From the NCBI RefSeq assembly GCF_900112705.1, contig NZ_FOMR01000007.1:1-64000 (forward strand): a stretch of 64,000 nt of DNA. The letters run 5' to 3'. The stretch comes from Lentibacillus persicus (GTDB taxonomy: Bacteria > Bacillota > Bacilli > Bacillales > Amphibacillaceae). The translations under genes were made by a program, and so were the position numbers. The notes beneath the pieces are model-generated. The model was not told the origin of the DNA. It did not search any database and saw nothing but the letters and a program-made list of their open reading frames with translations. Every line of letters begins with the position of its first letter. Position 1 is the first letter of the stretch. Shown here piece after piece: positions 52,368-61,613 of the stretch.

Positions 52368-53057
52368 TCAGAGCACACAATTGTCAACATTGCATTGTTC
52401 ACACACCAACAATTTTCTGAAATACTCCATGTCTTTTATCAAGAAATACTTGTTTTCATTTGTGATGATCCCTTGGTCCTTCCATTTATTAACAATCCGG
52501 CTGACCGTTTCTCTGGAAACCGCGATATGCTTACTAATGTCCTGAATCATAATCGGTTCGGTAATACGAACGCCTTCAGGGGTGACGACACCGTGCATAT
52601 TTGAATAGCGTATGAATATAGAAGCTACAGCCCCCTCTGAACCAAAAGCGATATAATCACGAATTTTTGCCTTGCTTCCTTCCAATGATTCAGCAAGCCA
52701 GCGTGTAAAGTGAAGGCTTAAACGTCCATCCTCCGAAAGAGCTTCTTCCAGATCACTGCGTTCAATTGCATATACCATACTGTCCTGTAGCGTTTTTGCC
52801 GAATTAGAGTATTTTTGGGCTCCAAATACGCCAATCTCGCCAAATCCATCTTGTTCTCCACGTGTGAAAATCGTTAATTCCTTGTTCGGCTCAATTTGTT
52901 TAAAGATACGGACGTTCCCTTTATGTATAAAATACAAATAATCTGCAGGTGCACCGTTTTCAAAAATTATGGCGTTTTTAGGGATATGCAGCATTTTTGA
53001 CTTGGCTATTAACGATTTCTGGTCCTTTGTGCTTAACCGTTCCAGTATCGGCTCCAT
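52368..53057 (-). CDS. fnr: Fnr-type oxygen-responsive regulator
   Basis: 229-aa Crp/Fnr-family regulator. Cyclic-nucleotide-like domain at about 15-125, dimer helix, then winged helix at about 150-215 (IQDISKHIAVSRETVSRIV). The C-terminal CEQCNVDNC gives Cys spacing C-x2-C-x4-C, the same as the [4Fe-4S] ligands of B. subtilis Fnr (which adds one Asp), unlike E. coli FNR with N-terminal Cys. It should be active without oxygen. The ATG at 53057 has GGGGG 7 nt upstream and lies 27 nt after the predicted transcription start; the frame from 53111 would start upstream of that. It probably activates itself and narK. Confidence 0.92.
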   Translation of the reverse strand: MEPILERLSTKDQKSLIAKSKMLHIPKNAIIFENGAPADYLYFIHKGNVRIFKQIEPNKELTIFTRGEQDGFGEIGVFGAQKYSNSAKTLQDSMVYAIERSDLEEALSEDGRLSLHFTRWLAESLEGSKAKIRDYIAFGSEGAVASIFIRYSNMHGVVTPEGVRITEPIMIQDISKHIAVSRETVSRIVNKWKDQGIITNENKYFLIKDMEYFRKLLVCEQCNVDNCVL

Positions 53058-53090
53058 ATTATTTCCCCCTTTACCTATCTTGTATATCCC

Positions 53091-53133
53091 ATTATAAAGG
53101 TTATTAAACAACTATTCTGTGACATCTGTCACT
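53091..53133 (-). promoter_or_regulatory. FNR-dependent promoter of fnr
   Basis: The site AGTGACAGATGTCACA (53118-53133, minus strand) matches the FNR consensus TGTGA-N6-TCACA in nine of ten positions. A perfect TATAAT lies at 53091-53096. With transcription start at 53084 the site is centred at -41.5, the class II activator position, exactly as in the narK promoter. This implies positive autoregulation. Confidence 0.82.
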
Positions 53134-53236
53134 TAATAAGTCTTTACATGAGTGCCCGAGAAATATAGAATATCTTTTTAAGAGCTGTTCAAAAATATTT
53201 GCACTTTTGCACACTCACGTTAAGGAGGCAACTAAA

Positions 53237-54100
53237 ATGTCAATCTACCCTATCATACTTTCACAAACCCATTTTACCCACCAAGACAGTCTTACTTATC
53301 CATTTGAAGAACGGGGACTGCAATTCGGTGACGGCATCTATGAAGTCATTCGCGTATATGGCGGTGAATATTACTCACTTAACGAGCACATTGAACGATT
53401 GTTCCGATCCGCCGAGGCGATAAAACTTAAACTGCCATTTTCCAAAAAAGACATTTCAGATCTGTTGCAGAACCTTCTCAACCGTAACAGTATGAAATCA
53501 GACGGCATTGTCTATTTACAGGCAACACGCGGGTCAGCACCGCGTAACCACACGTTTCCATCAGCAACCGAGGCAAATGTCTACGCCTACATTCGTGATA
53601 TGCCCCGCAATACAGATAATCTGGCAAACGGTGTTTCAGCGATAACTCAAAGGGACACACGATGGGAAAATTGTTATATTAAAAGTTTAAACCTGCTGCC
53701 AAATGTACTTGCAAAACAAACAGCACACGAAAACAACAGTTATGAGGCTATTTTGCATCGTGAGGGTATCGTAACGGAATGCAGTTCTTCCAACATTTAC
53801 CTTATTAAAAACGGTAACATATATACCCACCCTGCAACAAAGCGTATCCTCCATGGATGTGTCCGTATGCACGTTGAACAATTTGCAAAAGATTTACAGA
53901 TCCCTTTTATTGAAGAAGCTTTTTCAACCGCTGATATAGAAGAGGCGGACGAATTATTCCTGTCAAGCACAACTTCTGAAATAACACCGGTTACCGAGGT
54001 TGATGGAAAAACAATTGCCAATGGAAAACCCGGTCATATCACCAGAAAACTGCAAGAAGCTTATGAGCAAGACGCAGCGATCAGTACAATTAATACATAG
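53237..54100 (+). CDS. dat: D-amino-acid aminotransferase (class IV)
   Basis: 287-aa PLP enzyme of aminotransferase class IV. The PLP Lys is in ENCYIKSLNLLPNVLAKQ (about 146), the Glu in AILHREGIVTECSSSNIYLI, and the start LQFGDGIYEVIRVYGG is typical of D-alanine aminotransferases. It makes D-Ala, D-Glu and related D-amino acids for cell wall or poly-glutamate. AAGGAGG precedes the ATG at 53237. The 58 bp to the next gene suggest a two-gene operon with the S9 peptidase. Confidence 0.88.
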   Translation: MSIYPIILSQTHFTHQDSLTYPFEERGLQFGDGIYEVIRVYGGEYYSLNEHIERLFRSAEAIKLKLPFSKKDISDLLQNLLNRNSMKSDGIVYLQATRGSAPRNHTFPSATEANVYAYIRDMPRNTDNLANGVSAITQRDTRWENCYIKSLNLLPNVLAKQTAHENNSYEAILHREGIVTECSSSNIYLIKNGNIYTHPATKRILHGCVRMHVEQFAKDLQIPFIEEAFSTADIEEADELFLSSTTSEITPVTEVDGKTIANGKPGHITRKLQEAYEQDAAISTINT

Positions 54101-54158
54101 CCTTTCGCCGAAACAAAAGGCTTGTGACACAACCCTATCCACGCAGGAGGAACCATTT

Positions 54159-56159
54159 ATGAAAAATCAGTCTGAGCGTCCACTAACTGCAGAGGATTTG
54201 CGGCATATCACTATACACAGTGACCCGCAATTCACATCCGACGGGAATGCGTATGCGTTTGTTTCCACCAAAGCAACTAATGAAAATGATTATACATCGC
54301 AGCTATTTATTCATTCACTAAAGCATAACCAGCCAAAGCAATGGACTTTTAACAAAGCAAAAAACAGCCATCCGCGCTTTTCGCCTGATGGCAAATGGCT
54401 CGTATTTCAATCTGATCGAAGTGGTACACCGCAATTATGGCTTCTGAATACTGAAGGCGGAGAAGCCAGACAGCTGACATCATTTAAACACGGCGCTTTG
54501 AGCCCCGTATTTTCCAAAGATGGGCGCATGATCATCTTCAGTGCACCATTGGAAAAAGAGGATGACGTGACAGAACAGCATGAACAGACCGAAGACGAAC
54601 GGCAAAAAGAACGAGATGAACAAAACAAACAGCCTTTCGTCGTCAAACATTTAAAATATAAGTCTGATGCCAGTGGTTTTCTGGATTGTAAACACACACA
54701 AATCGTTCAATACGATTTAGAAAGCAATACATTTAACCAGCTGACTTTTGCTGATACTGACCATAGCTTTGAAGATATCTCGCCGGACGGAAATTTTATT
54801 TTGTTCAGTGCAAATCTTAATGAAAATAGCGATTACGAACTGACCAGCGATTTGCATCTGCTTAATTTAACAACAAAAGAGATAACTACCTTAACGAATG
54901 GTGAAGGTCAATACGGCAATGCGCGCTATTCACCGGATGGCGCTAAAGTAGCGTGTTTTGGCCATGAGTTCGCCTACCAGGGTGCAACGTTGAATGAGTT
55001 GTATGTGTTTGATACAACAACAGGCAACCGCTCGTGTCTCAGCACCGAGTGGGACTTTCAGCTGGGCGACGCCATGATTGGCGATACACGCATGGGCCAT
55101 TCAGAAAACGGTCCCGTATGGAATAAAGATTCAACGTATTTATACTTTCTTGGGAGCGATAACGGTGCGACCGGTTTGTATCAGACGGATTTGAATGGAA
55201 AACTTAATGCGCTTTATAAAGACAATAACCATGTGTTCGGATTTTCAAAGCATCATGATATATTTATTCTCGGCATCAGTACACCAACAGACCCTGGCAA
55301 TTTTTATCAATTGTCAATGAATGGGAATCCTAAGCAGTTAACGGATGCTAACAGGGAATTGTTAGAAAGCGTGCACCTAAGCGAGCCGGAATCCCTGACA
55401 TTCAAAGCTGAGGACAACTGGGAAATCAAAGGATGGCTGCTTCGCCCATATGGGTTTGAGGAAAACAAAAAATACCCCTTAATTTTAGAAGTACACGGCG
55501 GCCCGCATGCCATGTACGGGCAGACATTTTTCCACGAACTCCAGCTGCTGGCGGCCAAAGGCTATGCTGTTTTGTACACTAACCCGCGTGGAAGCCACGG
55601 CTATGGGCAGCACTTCGTCGATGCCTGCCGGGAAGATTATGGCGGAAAAGATAATTCTGATTTGATGCGGGGTGTTGACTATGCACTTGAAACGTATGAC
55701 TTTATCGACCAGGAGCGGCTTGGTGTTACCGGAGGAAGTTACGGCGGGTTTATGACCAACTGGATTGTCAGTCATACGGATCGGTTTAAAGCAGCGGTGA
55801 CACAGCGCTGCATCAGTAATTGGCTCAGTTTTTACGGTGTTAGCGATATAGGTTACTTCTTTACAAAATGGGAACTCGGTAAAAACCTTCTTGAAGACCC
55901 GTCTGCACTGTGGGACTTTTCGCCATTAAAGTATGCCGAAAATATTGAAACACCGTTACTGATCGTACACGGGGAAAAAGATTACCGCTGCCCGATTGAG
56001 CAAAGTGAGCAGCTGTTCGTCACGCTAAAACATATGAAGAAAGAAGTTGAATTTGTCCGTTTTCCTGATGCGAACCACGAATTAAGCAGGAACGGCAAAC
56101 CCGAAATGCGCATTGCCCGTTTGAACCATATCACCCGCTGGTTCGACGAATATTTATAA
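54159..56159 (+). CDS. S9 family prolyl oligopeptidase-type peptidase
   Basis: 666-aa cytoplasmic serine peptidase. An N-terminal beta-propeller covers about 1-400 (WD-like blades such as HPRFSPDGKWLVFQSDRSG) and an alpha/beta hydrolase domain about 410-666. Triad: Ser in GVTGGSYGGFMTNW, Asp in VHGEKDYRCP and His in DANHELSRNG. HGGPHAMYG supplies the oxyanion residue. It resembles YuxL-like acylaminoacyl-peptidases. GCAGGAGG precedes the ATG at 54159; the frame extends upstream but overlaps the previous gene. Confidence 0.9.
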   Translation: MKNQSERPLTAEDLRHITIHSDPQFTSDGNAYAFVSTKATNENDYTSQLFIHSLKHNQPKQWTFNKAKNSHPRFSPDGKWLVFQSDRSGTPQLWLLNTEGGEARQLTSFKHGALSPVFSKDGRMIIFSAPLEKEDDVTEQHEQTEDERQKERDEQNKQPFVVKHLKYKSDASGFLDCKHTQIVQYDLESNTFNQLTFADTDHSFEDISPDGNFILFSANLNENSDYELTSDLHLLNLTTKEITTLTNGEGQYGNARYSPDGAKVACFGHEFAYQGATLNELYVFDTTTGNRSCLSTEWDFQLGDAMIGDTRMGHSENGPVWNKDSTYLYFLGSDNGATGLYQTDLNGKLNALYKDNNHVFGFSKHHDIFILGISTPTDPGNFYQLSMNGNPKQLTDANRELLESVHLSEPESLTFKAEDNWEIKGWLLRPYGFEENKKYPLILEVHGGPHAMYGQTFFHELQLLAAKGYAVLYTNPRGSHGYGQHFVDACREDYGGKDNSDLMRGVDYALETYDFIDQERLGVTGGSYGGFMTNWIVSHTDRFKAAVTQRCISNWLSFYGVSDIGYFFTKWELGKNLLEDPSALWDFSPLKYAENIETPLLIVHGEKDYRCPIEQSEQLFVTLKHMKKEVEFVRFPDANHELSRNGKPEMRIARLNHITRWFDEYL

Positions 56160-56160
56160 A

Positions 56161-56420
56161 GTGAATCTTCAATCAGCGGAAGGTTTTTCCCGCTGATTGT
56201 TAGATGAACAGAATCGGACATTTAGGGACAGTCAGCCGGCGTCCTTTGACGGCTTACTGTCCTTTACATGCGGGATAAAGTGAATCTTCAATCAGCGGAA
56301 GGTTTTTCCCGCTGATTGTTAGATGAACAGAATCGGACATTTAGGGACAGTTAGCTGGCGTACTTTTGACGGCTTACTGTCCCTTACATGCGGGATAAAG
56401 TGAATCTTCAATCAGCGGAA
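56161..56420 (+). repeat. 119-bp tandem duplication with two hairpins per unit
   Basis: The unit starts GTGAATCTTCAATCAGCGG at 56161, again at 56280 and, cut after 21 bp, at 56400. Each unit contains a terminator-like hairpin (AATCAGCGG/CCGCTGATT) and a second hairpin (GGACAGTCAGCCG/CGGCTTACTGTCC). The copies differ by a few bases (CAGTCAGCCGG versus CAGTTAGCTGG). A related second hairpin is at 15029-15083. The first hairpin probably ends S9 peptidase transcription. Confidence 0.88.
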
Positions 56421-56447
56421 CAATCATTGTGAAGGAGGGCGGAATAC

Positions 56448-56567
56448 GCCGCTCCAGTAATATACTTCACTTTTCGCGGGCGGCTGGTGAGCCTCCTCGG
56501 GCTAGCGCCCTGCGGGGTCTCACCTATGCCTTTGCTCCCGCAGAAGTCTACGTATATTACTTCCGCT
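56448..56567 (-). repeat. Dispersed GC-rich palindromic element, inverted copy
   Basis: This is the third copy of the family at 4885-5003 and 46832-46950, here inverted: it opens CCGCTCCAGTAATATAC, contains CGCGGGCGGCTGGTGAGCC and GGGGTCTCACCTATGCC, and ends with TATTACTTCCGCT. The rest, to 56667, is AT-rich with no gene seen. Confidence 0.8.
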
Positions 56568-56667
56568 TACAGATTGCTTTGTTTGTCTTTCACGATAATC
56601 TTTTAATTATGTCCCACCCTCTTGTTGATTATTACCACTTATCCACTTACAGTCAGCTCAGATTGTC

Positions 56668-57960
56668 TTATTTAACAGCCTTTTGAAAACCTGCATATTC
56701 GCCTGCCATTTCCACAGCTTTTCCTGCTTGAATGTAGCCCCAAACGTCATTGAGTGCTGGCTTTGAAGTGGCCTTTAAAATAGTTTTAACATCATTTGGA
56801 CTCAAGTCAGGATTTGCTTCCAATATCTGCGCGACGACCCCGGCACATATAGGCGTTGCCATGGACGTTCCCGATAACTGTAAATAATTCTCATCCACCA
56901 CCTGCTCCGGCAGTTCGTGTTCCAGCGCAGATTCCGGCGCCAGCAGTGAAATGATATCAGTGCCCGGTGCGTAAATATCCGGCTTAACAAAAGCGTCTAC
57001 GGTCGGGCCTCTGCCGGAATATTCAGCGATTTCATCGTCCGAACGTTCCTCAGTATTTTGATCATCGATCGATCCGACAGTGATGATGAAAGGATTGATG
57101 GCCGGTGTGCTTATCGTTGCCTGCTCCGGTCCACTGTTACCGGCAGCAGCGCAAACAACAATCCCTTTATGCCAGGCTTCCCCTACTGCAATCGAGAGCG
57201 GATCGTCCCGGAAGGATTCAAAAGCCTGAGAACCTAATGACAGCGAAAGGACACGAATATTATAGTCATCTTTCTTCGCTATACACCATTCGATACCTTC
57301 AATAATGCCCGATAATCGGCCGCTGCCATTTTCATCAAGAACCTTTACACCTGCAATCGATGCTTCAGGCGCTGGACCACTGTACAATCCATCAGACTGC
57401 TGACCGTCTCCGGCTGCATCTCCTGCACAATGGGTACCATGTCCATTATCATCATAAGGTTCTTCTTGGTCATTAAAAAAATCTTTAAACGCCACAATTC
57501 GATTGCTCGTTTCCGTCAGGTCGCTATGGGGGTGAACACCTGTATCTATAACAGCGATGGTAACACCTTTCCCGGTTAACCCAGCATTTTCCCGGAGCTC
57601 AACGGAACCAACCTGTTTGCTGGCAACGTCCAGCAGCGCCGTTACAATTCGGTCATAATAGATGCGATCAACAGCTTCATGATCTTTAATTTGCTTAATG
57701 ATTTGCGGGGTTAAATTTCCTCTGGCGATTCTTCGGCCAATATCTTTGTCCAACCTGCTGTTATTATCTGCCTGGCAAGCTGTGATCAATTCCTTCTTCT
57801 TTTTAGCGTCAGTGTCACTTGAATAAGAGACAATTACCGGAAGTCTATCGTTACTTGTCTCGTACGGATCTTCTTTGCGTTTTAGCCGCAATTGTTCAAC
57901 TAAACCTGGGTCCAATTTACGGCCTGCCGCCTCAAACCAAACGCGTTTTCTGCCACTCAT
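56668..57960 (-). CDS. aprX: AprX-like S8 serine protease
   Basis: 430-aa subtilase. The triad is Asp in VIDTGVHPHSDL (about 147), His in GHGTHCAG (about 180) and Ser in SGTSMATP (about 364), with the oxyanion Asn in AAAGNSGP. The N-terminus (MSGRKRVWFEAAGRKLDP) has no signal peptide, which fits the large cytoplasmic Bacillus protease AprX. GGAGGAGG precedes the ATG at 57960. Monocistronic. Confidence 0.9.
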   Translation of the reverse strand: MSGRKRVWFEAAGRKLDPGLVEQLRLKRKEDPYETSNDRLPVIVSYSSDTDAKKKKELITACQADNNSRLDKDIGRRIARGNLTPQIIKQIKDHEAVDRIYYDRIVTALLDVASKQVGSVELRENAGLTGKGVTIAVIDTGVHPHSDLTETSNRIVAFKDFFNDQEEPYDDNGHGTHCAGDAAGDGQQSDGLYSGPAPEASIAGVKVLDENGSGRLSGIIEGIEWCIAKKDDYNIRVLSLSLGSQAFESFRDDPLSIAVGEAWHKGIVVCAAAGNSGPEQATISTPAINPFIITVGSIDDQNTEERSDDEIAEYSGRGPTVDAFVKPDIYAPGTDIISLLAPESALEHELPEQVVDENYLQLSGTSMATPICAGVVAQILEANPDLSPNDVKTILKATSKPALNDVWGYIQAGKAVEMAGEYAGFQKAVK

Positions 57961-58095
57961 TTCCTTCCTCCTCCTTCTACTTTTAAATGTCAAATAGATA
58001 CTTACAAATAACCCCCTATGCTTGTGTTTCTTGGGTGAGCATCAGGTAAGAAAATAAGCACTGGATGTTTTCATTTGATAGGGGGAGGAATTCTT

Positions 58096-58143
58096 ATGAA
58101 TAGCTTAGCACTGGAGGATAATGGTAACAATATGTCAAATTAA
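58096..58143 (+). CDS. Possible 15-aa micropeptide
   Basis: ATG at 58096 follows GGGGGAGGA at ideal spacing, and the frame reads MNSLALEDNGNNMSN before a TAA. The strong site argues for translation, but such a short sequence cannot be judged by codon statistics. It might be a leader peptide or a small signalling peptide. There is no regulated gene directly downstream on this strand. Confidence 0.25.
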   Translation: MNSLALEDNGNNMSN

Positions 58144-58184
58144 CCAATTAATGCTTAGAAATACACCAAATACCTATCCACCTC

Positions 58185-59162
58185 CTACGTTTTCACATAA
58201 AAACTTGCCTCATCAACCATTTCAATGTCATCCCTGCCTTTTAAGTCCTGCATCAATTGAAATAATGCACCGTCCTTTTGCTTTGCCTCAATCATACAGT
58301 CCATTTCGGCGACTGAACCATTAACCTCTTTTAAAAAGCGCATAAACATGTCAGAATCAACCAAATCAGCATGACTTCTAAATGCTTGTTCGTTTTTCGG
58401 ACTCGAAATGTGCATTTTCAGAGGATGTGGCGAGTTTCTCCAACTATTTACAACACGGTTCCAATGCGACGTCCAATCCGGGTCTTCGTGGTTAGCCAAG
58501 TGATGATGATAATCAAATACGACGGGAATCCCCAATTTTTCACCAAGATAAAGACAATCCTGAAGATTAAATGATTTATCATCGTTCTCAATCATCAGCA
58601 TCCGTTGAACATCATCAGGGACATACGACCAGTTGGAGATAAATTGTTCGATTGCTTTAGGTTTATTTTTATACGTTCCTCCGACATGCAGCACACTGCG
58701 ATGAGTCAAATCAATTCCCATACCATCAACCAGCTGAACATGATGAAGCAAATTTTTCACAGACCCGTTGAAAACACTTTCCTTCGGGCTGTTTAGGACA
58801 ACAAAATGATCCGGATGAAAATCAAGGCGCATCGTGTGCTTTCGCGCAAAATCACCTAATGCCCGCAAATCATTCCGGATTGCTTGCATATAATTCCAAC
58901 CGTTCAAAGCTTCATGTGTGGCGAGCGGCACAAGACGGGAACTGAGTCTGAAAAACTTAATATCATGAGCGTTATTATGTTTTAATAAACGGAGACAGTT
59001 ATGAAGATTTGACCGCGCTATCCTTTCCAGCCGAGAAACTGCTGCCTCTTTATCATCTAATTGCTGAAACCGTTTATAAGTCATTGTTTGCGACGGTGAA
59101 CAGTTTTTTACATTAACACTCATCGCTACATATCCGAGTCGAAATCGTGTCCAATTGGTCAC
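58185..59162 (-). CDS. uvsE: UV damage endonuclease UvsE
   Basis: About 325-aa TIM-barrel endonuclease (UVDE) that nicks DNA 5' to UV photoproducts. FRLGYVAMSV at the start, RLVPLATHEA, LDFHPDHFVVLNSP, HVGGTYKNKP, MIENDDKS, VVFDYHHHLAN and HISSPKNE supply the family's His, Glu and Asp metal ligands. GGGGGG lies directly against the ATG at 59168 and 6 nt before the GTG at 59162; I take the GTG. Spore formers use it in UV tolerance. Confidence 0.9.
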   Translation of the reverse strand: MTNWTRFRLGYVAMSVNVKNCSPSQTMTYKRFQQLDDKEAAVSRLERIARSNLHNCLRLLKHNNAHDIKFFRLSSRLVPLATHEALNGWNYMQAIRNDLRALGDFARKHTMRLDFHPDHFVVLNSPKESVFNGSVKNLLHHVQLVDGMGIDLTHRSVLHVGGTYKNKPKAIEQFISNWSYVPDDVQRMLMIENDDKSFNLQDCLYLGEKLGIPVVFDYHHHLANHEDPDWTSHWNRVVNSWRNSPHPLKMHISSPKNEQAFRSHADLVDSDMFMRFLKEVNGSVAEMDCMIEAKQKDGALFQLMQDLKGRDDIEMVDEASFYVKT

Positions 59163-59296
59163 ATACATCCCCCCTGCTATATGGTTAATGTTTAGCCATG
59201 CTCCACGTCCAGTTACATTTGGAATAAACTCGGAACTTAGTGTGTACATACGACGGTAATCATACCCAAAAAGCTTCTAAGAGCTCTGTTTTAAAC

Positions 59297-59334
59297 AAAA
59301 ATTCCGTGCAAAACGTTTATGTTTTGCACGGAAT
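59297..59334 (-). terminator. Terminator after alpha/beta hydrolase gene
   Basis: ATTCCGTGCAAAAC and GTTTTGCACGGAAT form a 14-bp perfect stem followed by TTTTTG in the minus direction. Confidence 0.92.
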
Positions 59335-59354
59335 CTTATTAAATATTAAAGGCG

Positions 59355-60317
59355 TTATTGCCAGTCCGTATGCTTTTTTAAAAAAGCATTAACGCTATCA
59401 ATATATTTTTCTTTCGCGACCACATAAGGCTCGCCGTGGTTGGCACCGTCAACCATCATGAGCTCCGCTTCACTATTCGTATTGTTATATAGCGTTTTCG
59501 ACATGCGTGTCGGCACAAATGTATCAGCTGTGCCATGGATATATAAAATCGGAATATCAGCTTTTTTCACTTGATCCAGCGCTGAAGCTTCTGAAAGAGA
59601 ATAGCCCGCACGAATGTTGGTCACAACACTGGTCGATGGCAGAAATGGAAATGCCGGCAGATTGAACATCCGATCCATTTGATACGCGAACAAATCATGC
59701 ACGCTCGTATATGGACTGTCTGCTATCACTGCTTTAACGTTATCAGGCAGGTCCTCACCCGCTGTCATCAGCATCGTTGCCGCTCCCATTGAAACCCCGT
59801 GCAGAATAATCTCTGTATCCTTTCCGTATGTTTCAACTATCCGGTCAATCCAAGCTGTATAATCATGCCGGTCATGCCAGCCAAACCCATAATAATCACC
59901 GCCGCTCGCCCCATGTCCTCGTGCGTCAGCCGTGAAAATATTGTAACCTTTTTGTTCGTAATAATACTCGCCGAATAACCCCATATCCATCGCATGGCCT
60001 AAATAACCATGCGCCATTACAACAACTTTATCCGATGGTTGTTCTGCTTCAAGAAAGTACCCTTTAAGCTCCAGGTTATCCTCAGTTTCCATCGTCCATT
60101 CCTCAAACTTCTGTTCATTTACCCACTCTCGCCAGCCGCCCTCCAAAAGAACATCCATTGTTTCCGCAGATACTTCCAAATCTTCATTGTCATTCAGAAA
60201 ATCTTTTTCACCACGCTCAATTGCCAAACTGTAGAAATAAAAACTCGCGATAATATCTATGATTAACAGGACGCTTACAATCCCAATTCCTATTTTAAGC
60301 CACGTCTTTCGTTTCAC
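59355..60317 (-). CDS. Membrane-anchored alpha/beta hydrolase
   Basis: 320-aa protein with one N-terminal helix (WLKIGIGIVSVLLIIDIIAS) and an extracytoplasmic alpha/beta hydrolase domain. Nucleophile Ser in HGVSMGAATM, Asp in HGTADTFVP and His in DGANHGEPY; MAHGYLGHAMDMG forms the oxyanion loop. It resembles the Bacillus YqkD-type group. Substrate unknown. GTG start at 60317 with GGAG 7 nt before; an earlier in-frame ATG at 60362 lacks a site. Confidence 0.85.
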   Translation of the reverse strand: MKRKTWLKIGIGIVSVLLIIDIIASFYFYSLAIERGEKDFLNDNEDLEVSAETMDVLLEGGWREWVNEQKFEEWTMETEDNLELKGYFLEAEQPSDKVVVMAHGYLGHAMDMGLFGEYYYEQKGYNIFTADARGHGASGGDYYGFGWHDRHDYTAWIDRIVETYGKDTEIILHGVSMGAATMLMTAGEDLPDNVKAVIADSPYTSVHDLFAYQMDRMFNLPAFPFLPSTSVVTNIRAGYSLSEASALDQVKKADIPILYIHGTADTFVPTRMSKTLYNNTNSEAELMMVDGANHGEPYVVAKEKYIDSVNAFLKKHTDWQ

Positions 60318-60577
60318 GCTGCCTCTCCTCTCTCTTTCTATGACTCTCTTTCCATTATACAAAAAAACAGCGACAATTTGGCGATAAACCGCATGGTACT
60401 TCCTAGAAATCAGCGGAAAATGAGAATGTTATTTTCCGTATCGAAGCGTCAACAGTAGAATAAAAGGAGAACCATTTTGGCAGTGCGAACGTGACAGCGT
60501 CCTCATATAATATGTCACGGTCATCGTTATTGTTTCTTATTTAGTTTGGCCCGTCTAACCAGCGAATGAATTAGCGG

Positions 60578-61582
60578 TTATAACCCCCCTCTGTCACCAT
60601 CAAGTTCAAGCAGCTCCTCATCACCAAGCCTGTCCGTCCTTAACTGACCGACAAACAACTCCAGTGAACGTTGATTAATCCAGTTAGTGCCCCACACATC
60701 GTCATTGGCAATCATCGTCCCCAGAAGCCGGACACGCCTTGCCGTAATAAACAGCGGCAAGCTTTTTATATCAGCCCCGGAGAGGTTTTGCTCTTTTAAA
60801 TAACCTTGCAGGAATGCCTCCCAGCATGCTTCTTCCTCGTACCGGCAGTTGTTTTTTATATTCCACCAGGCAACTGCAATATCGTAACCTTGTAATCCCC
60901 ACGCACAGCCATCGAAATCAAAAACTGATATGTCACCATTAAAGATGTGCAGATTATGGTTATGGAAATCCCCGTGACAAAAGCCTTTTTTAAGATCAAT
61001 CGCTGATAAGTCAGCCTTTATATTTTCCACCACTGTTTTAAAAACCTGAGAAGCCTTATCACCCAAATACCGCTCAATCTCAGGCATTATCACAGCTGCA
61101 GGCGCATCAAGCAAATGATTTACATTAATCTTGAACCCCCGTTCCTGCACTGGCAAAAAGTCTTGTGATAAGCGATGCAAACGACCAAGCGTTGTGCCGA
61201 TAAGCTCCGAATTGGCAACGGTAATTTGCGGGCGCTCACCTTCAGAATAGGTGAAAAGCACCCCATAACGCTTGCCTTCCGGTGCTTCAAGCTCATTAAT
61301 TAATTGACCACCTCGGGCCTGGACCGGATATGAAACGTTCAAGCCCTTGTTTTTCAAATGCTGCACCGCTGTTAATTCGAAGGAAATGGCGCTGTAATTA
61401 TGCCCTCCTGCTCGATATAGCCTGAAAATATACTTATCGCTATTTTCATCCATTACAAAATATGTATCATTCAGACCCTTTGCCAGGTATTCACAATGGA
61501 GGGGTCCCTTGAGGTCGTAGTGTGTAAGAATGTGCTTGATTGTGTCCGGCTCAATTAATGAGCGTTTAACATTAATTTGCAA
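60578..61582 (-). CDS. Phosphotransferase, APH family (homoserine kinase-like)
   Basis: 334-aa kinase of the aminoglycoside phosphotransferase superfamily. Nucleotide loop near GLNDTYFVMDENSDKYIFRL, catalytic loop FCHGDFHNHNLHIF (about 205-218) with Asp and Asn, and FDFDGCAWG as the metal-binding motif. The sequence is closer to homoserine-kinase/choline-kinase-like members than to antibiotic-modifying enzymes. TTG start at 61582 has GGAGGG 8 nt before; a GTG at 61597 includes that site. It lies about 30 bp after the acetyltransferase gene. Confidence 0.78.
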   Translation of the reverse strand: MQINVKRSLIEPDTIKHILTHYDLKGPLHCEYLAKGLNDTYFVMDENSDKYIFRLYRAGGHNYSAISFELTAVQHLKNKGLNVSYPVQARGGQLINELEAPEGKRYGVLFTYSEGERPQITVANSELIGTTLGRLHRLSQDFLPVQERGFKINVNHLLDAPAAVIMPEIERYLGDKASQVFKTVVENIKADLSAIDLKKGFCHGDFHNHNLHIFNGDISVFDFDGCAWGLQGYDIAVAWWNIKNNCRYEEEACWEAFLQGYLKEQNLSGADIKSLPLFITARRVRLLGTMIANDDVWGTNWINQRSLELFVGQLRTDRLGDEELLELDGDRGGL

Positions 61583-61613
61583 ATATGGTCCCTCCACCTT
61601 TTCTGAGTTCTGC

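Noticed and set aside
60578-61582. Antibiotic phosphotransferase
   Set aside because: Motifs fit the wider APH/homoserine-kinase-like superfamily, and there is no resistance context.
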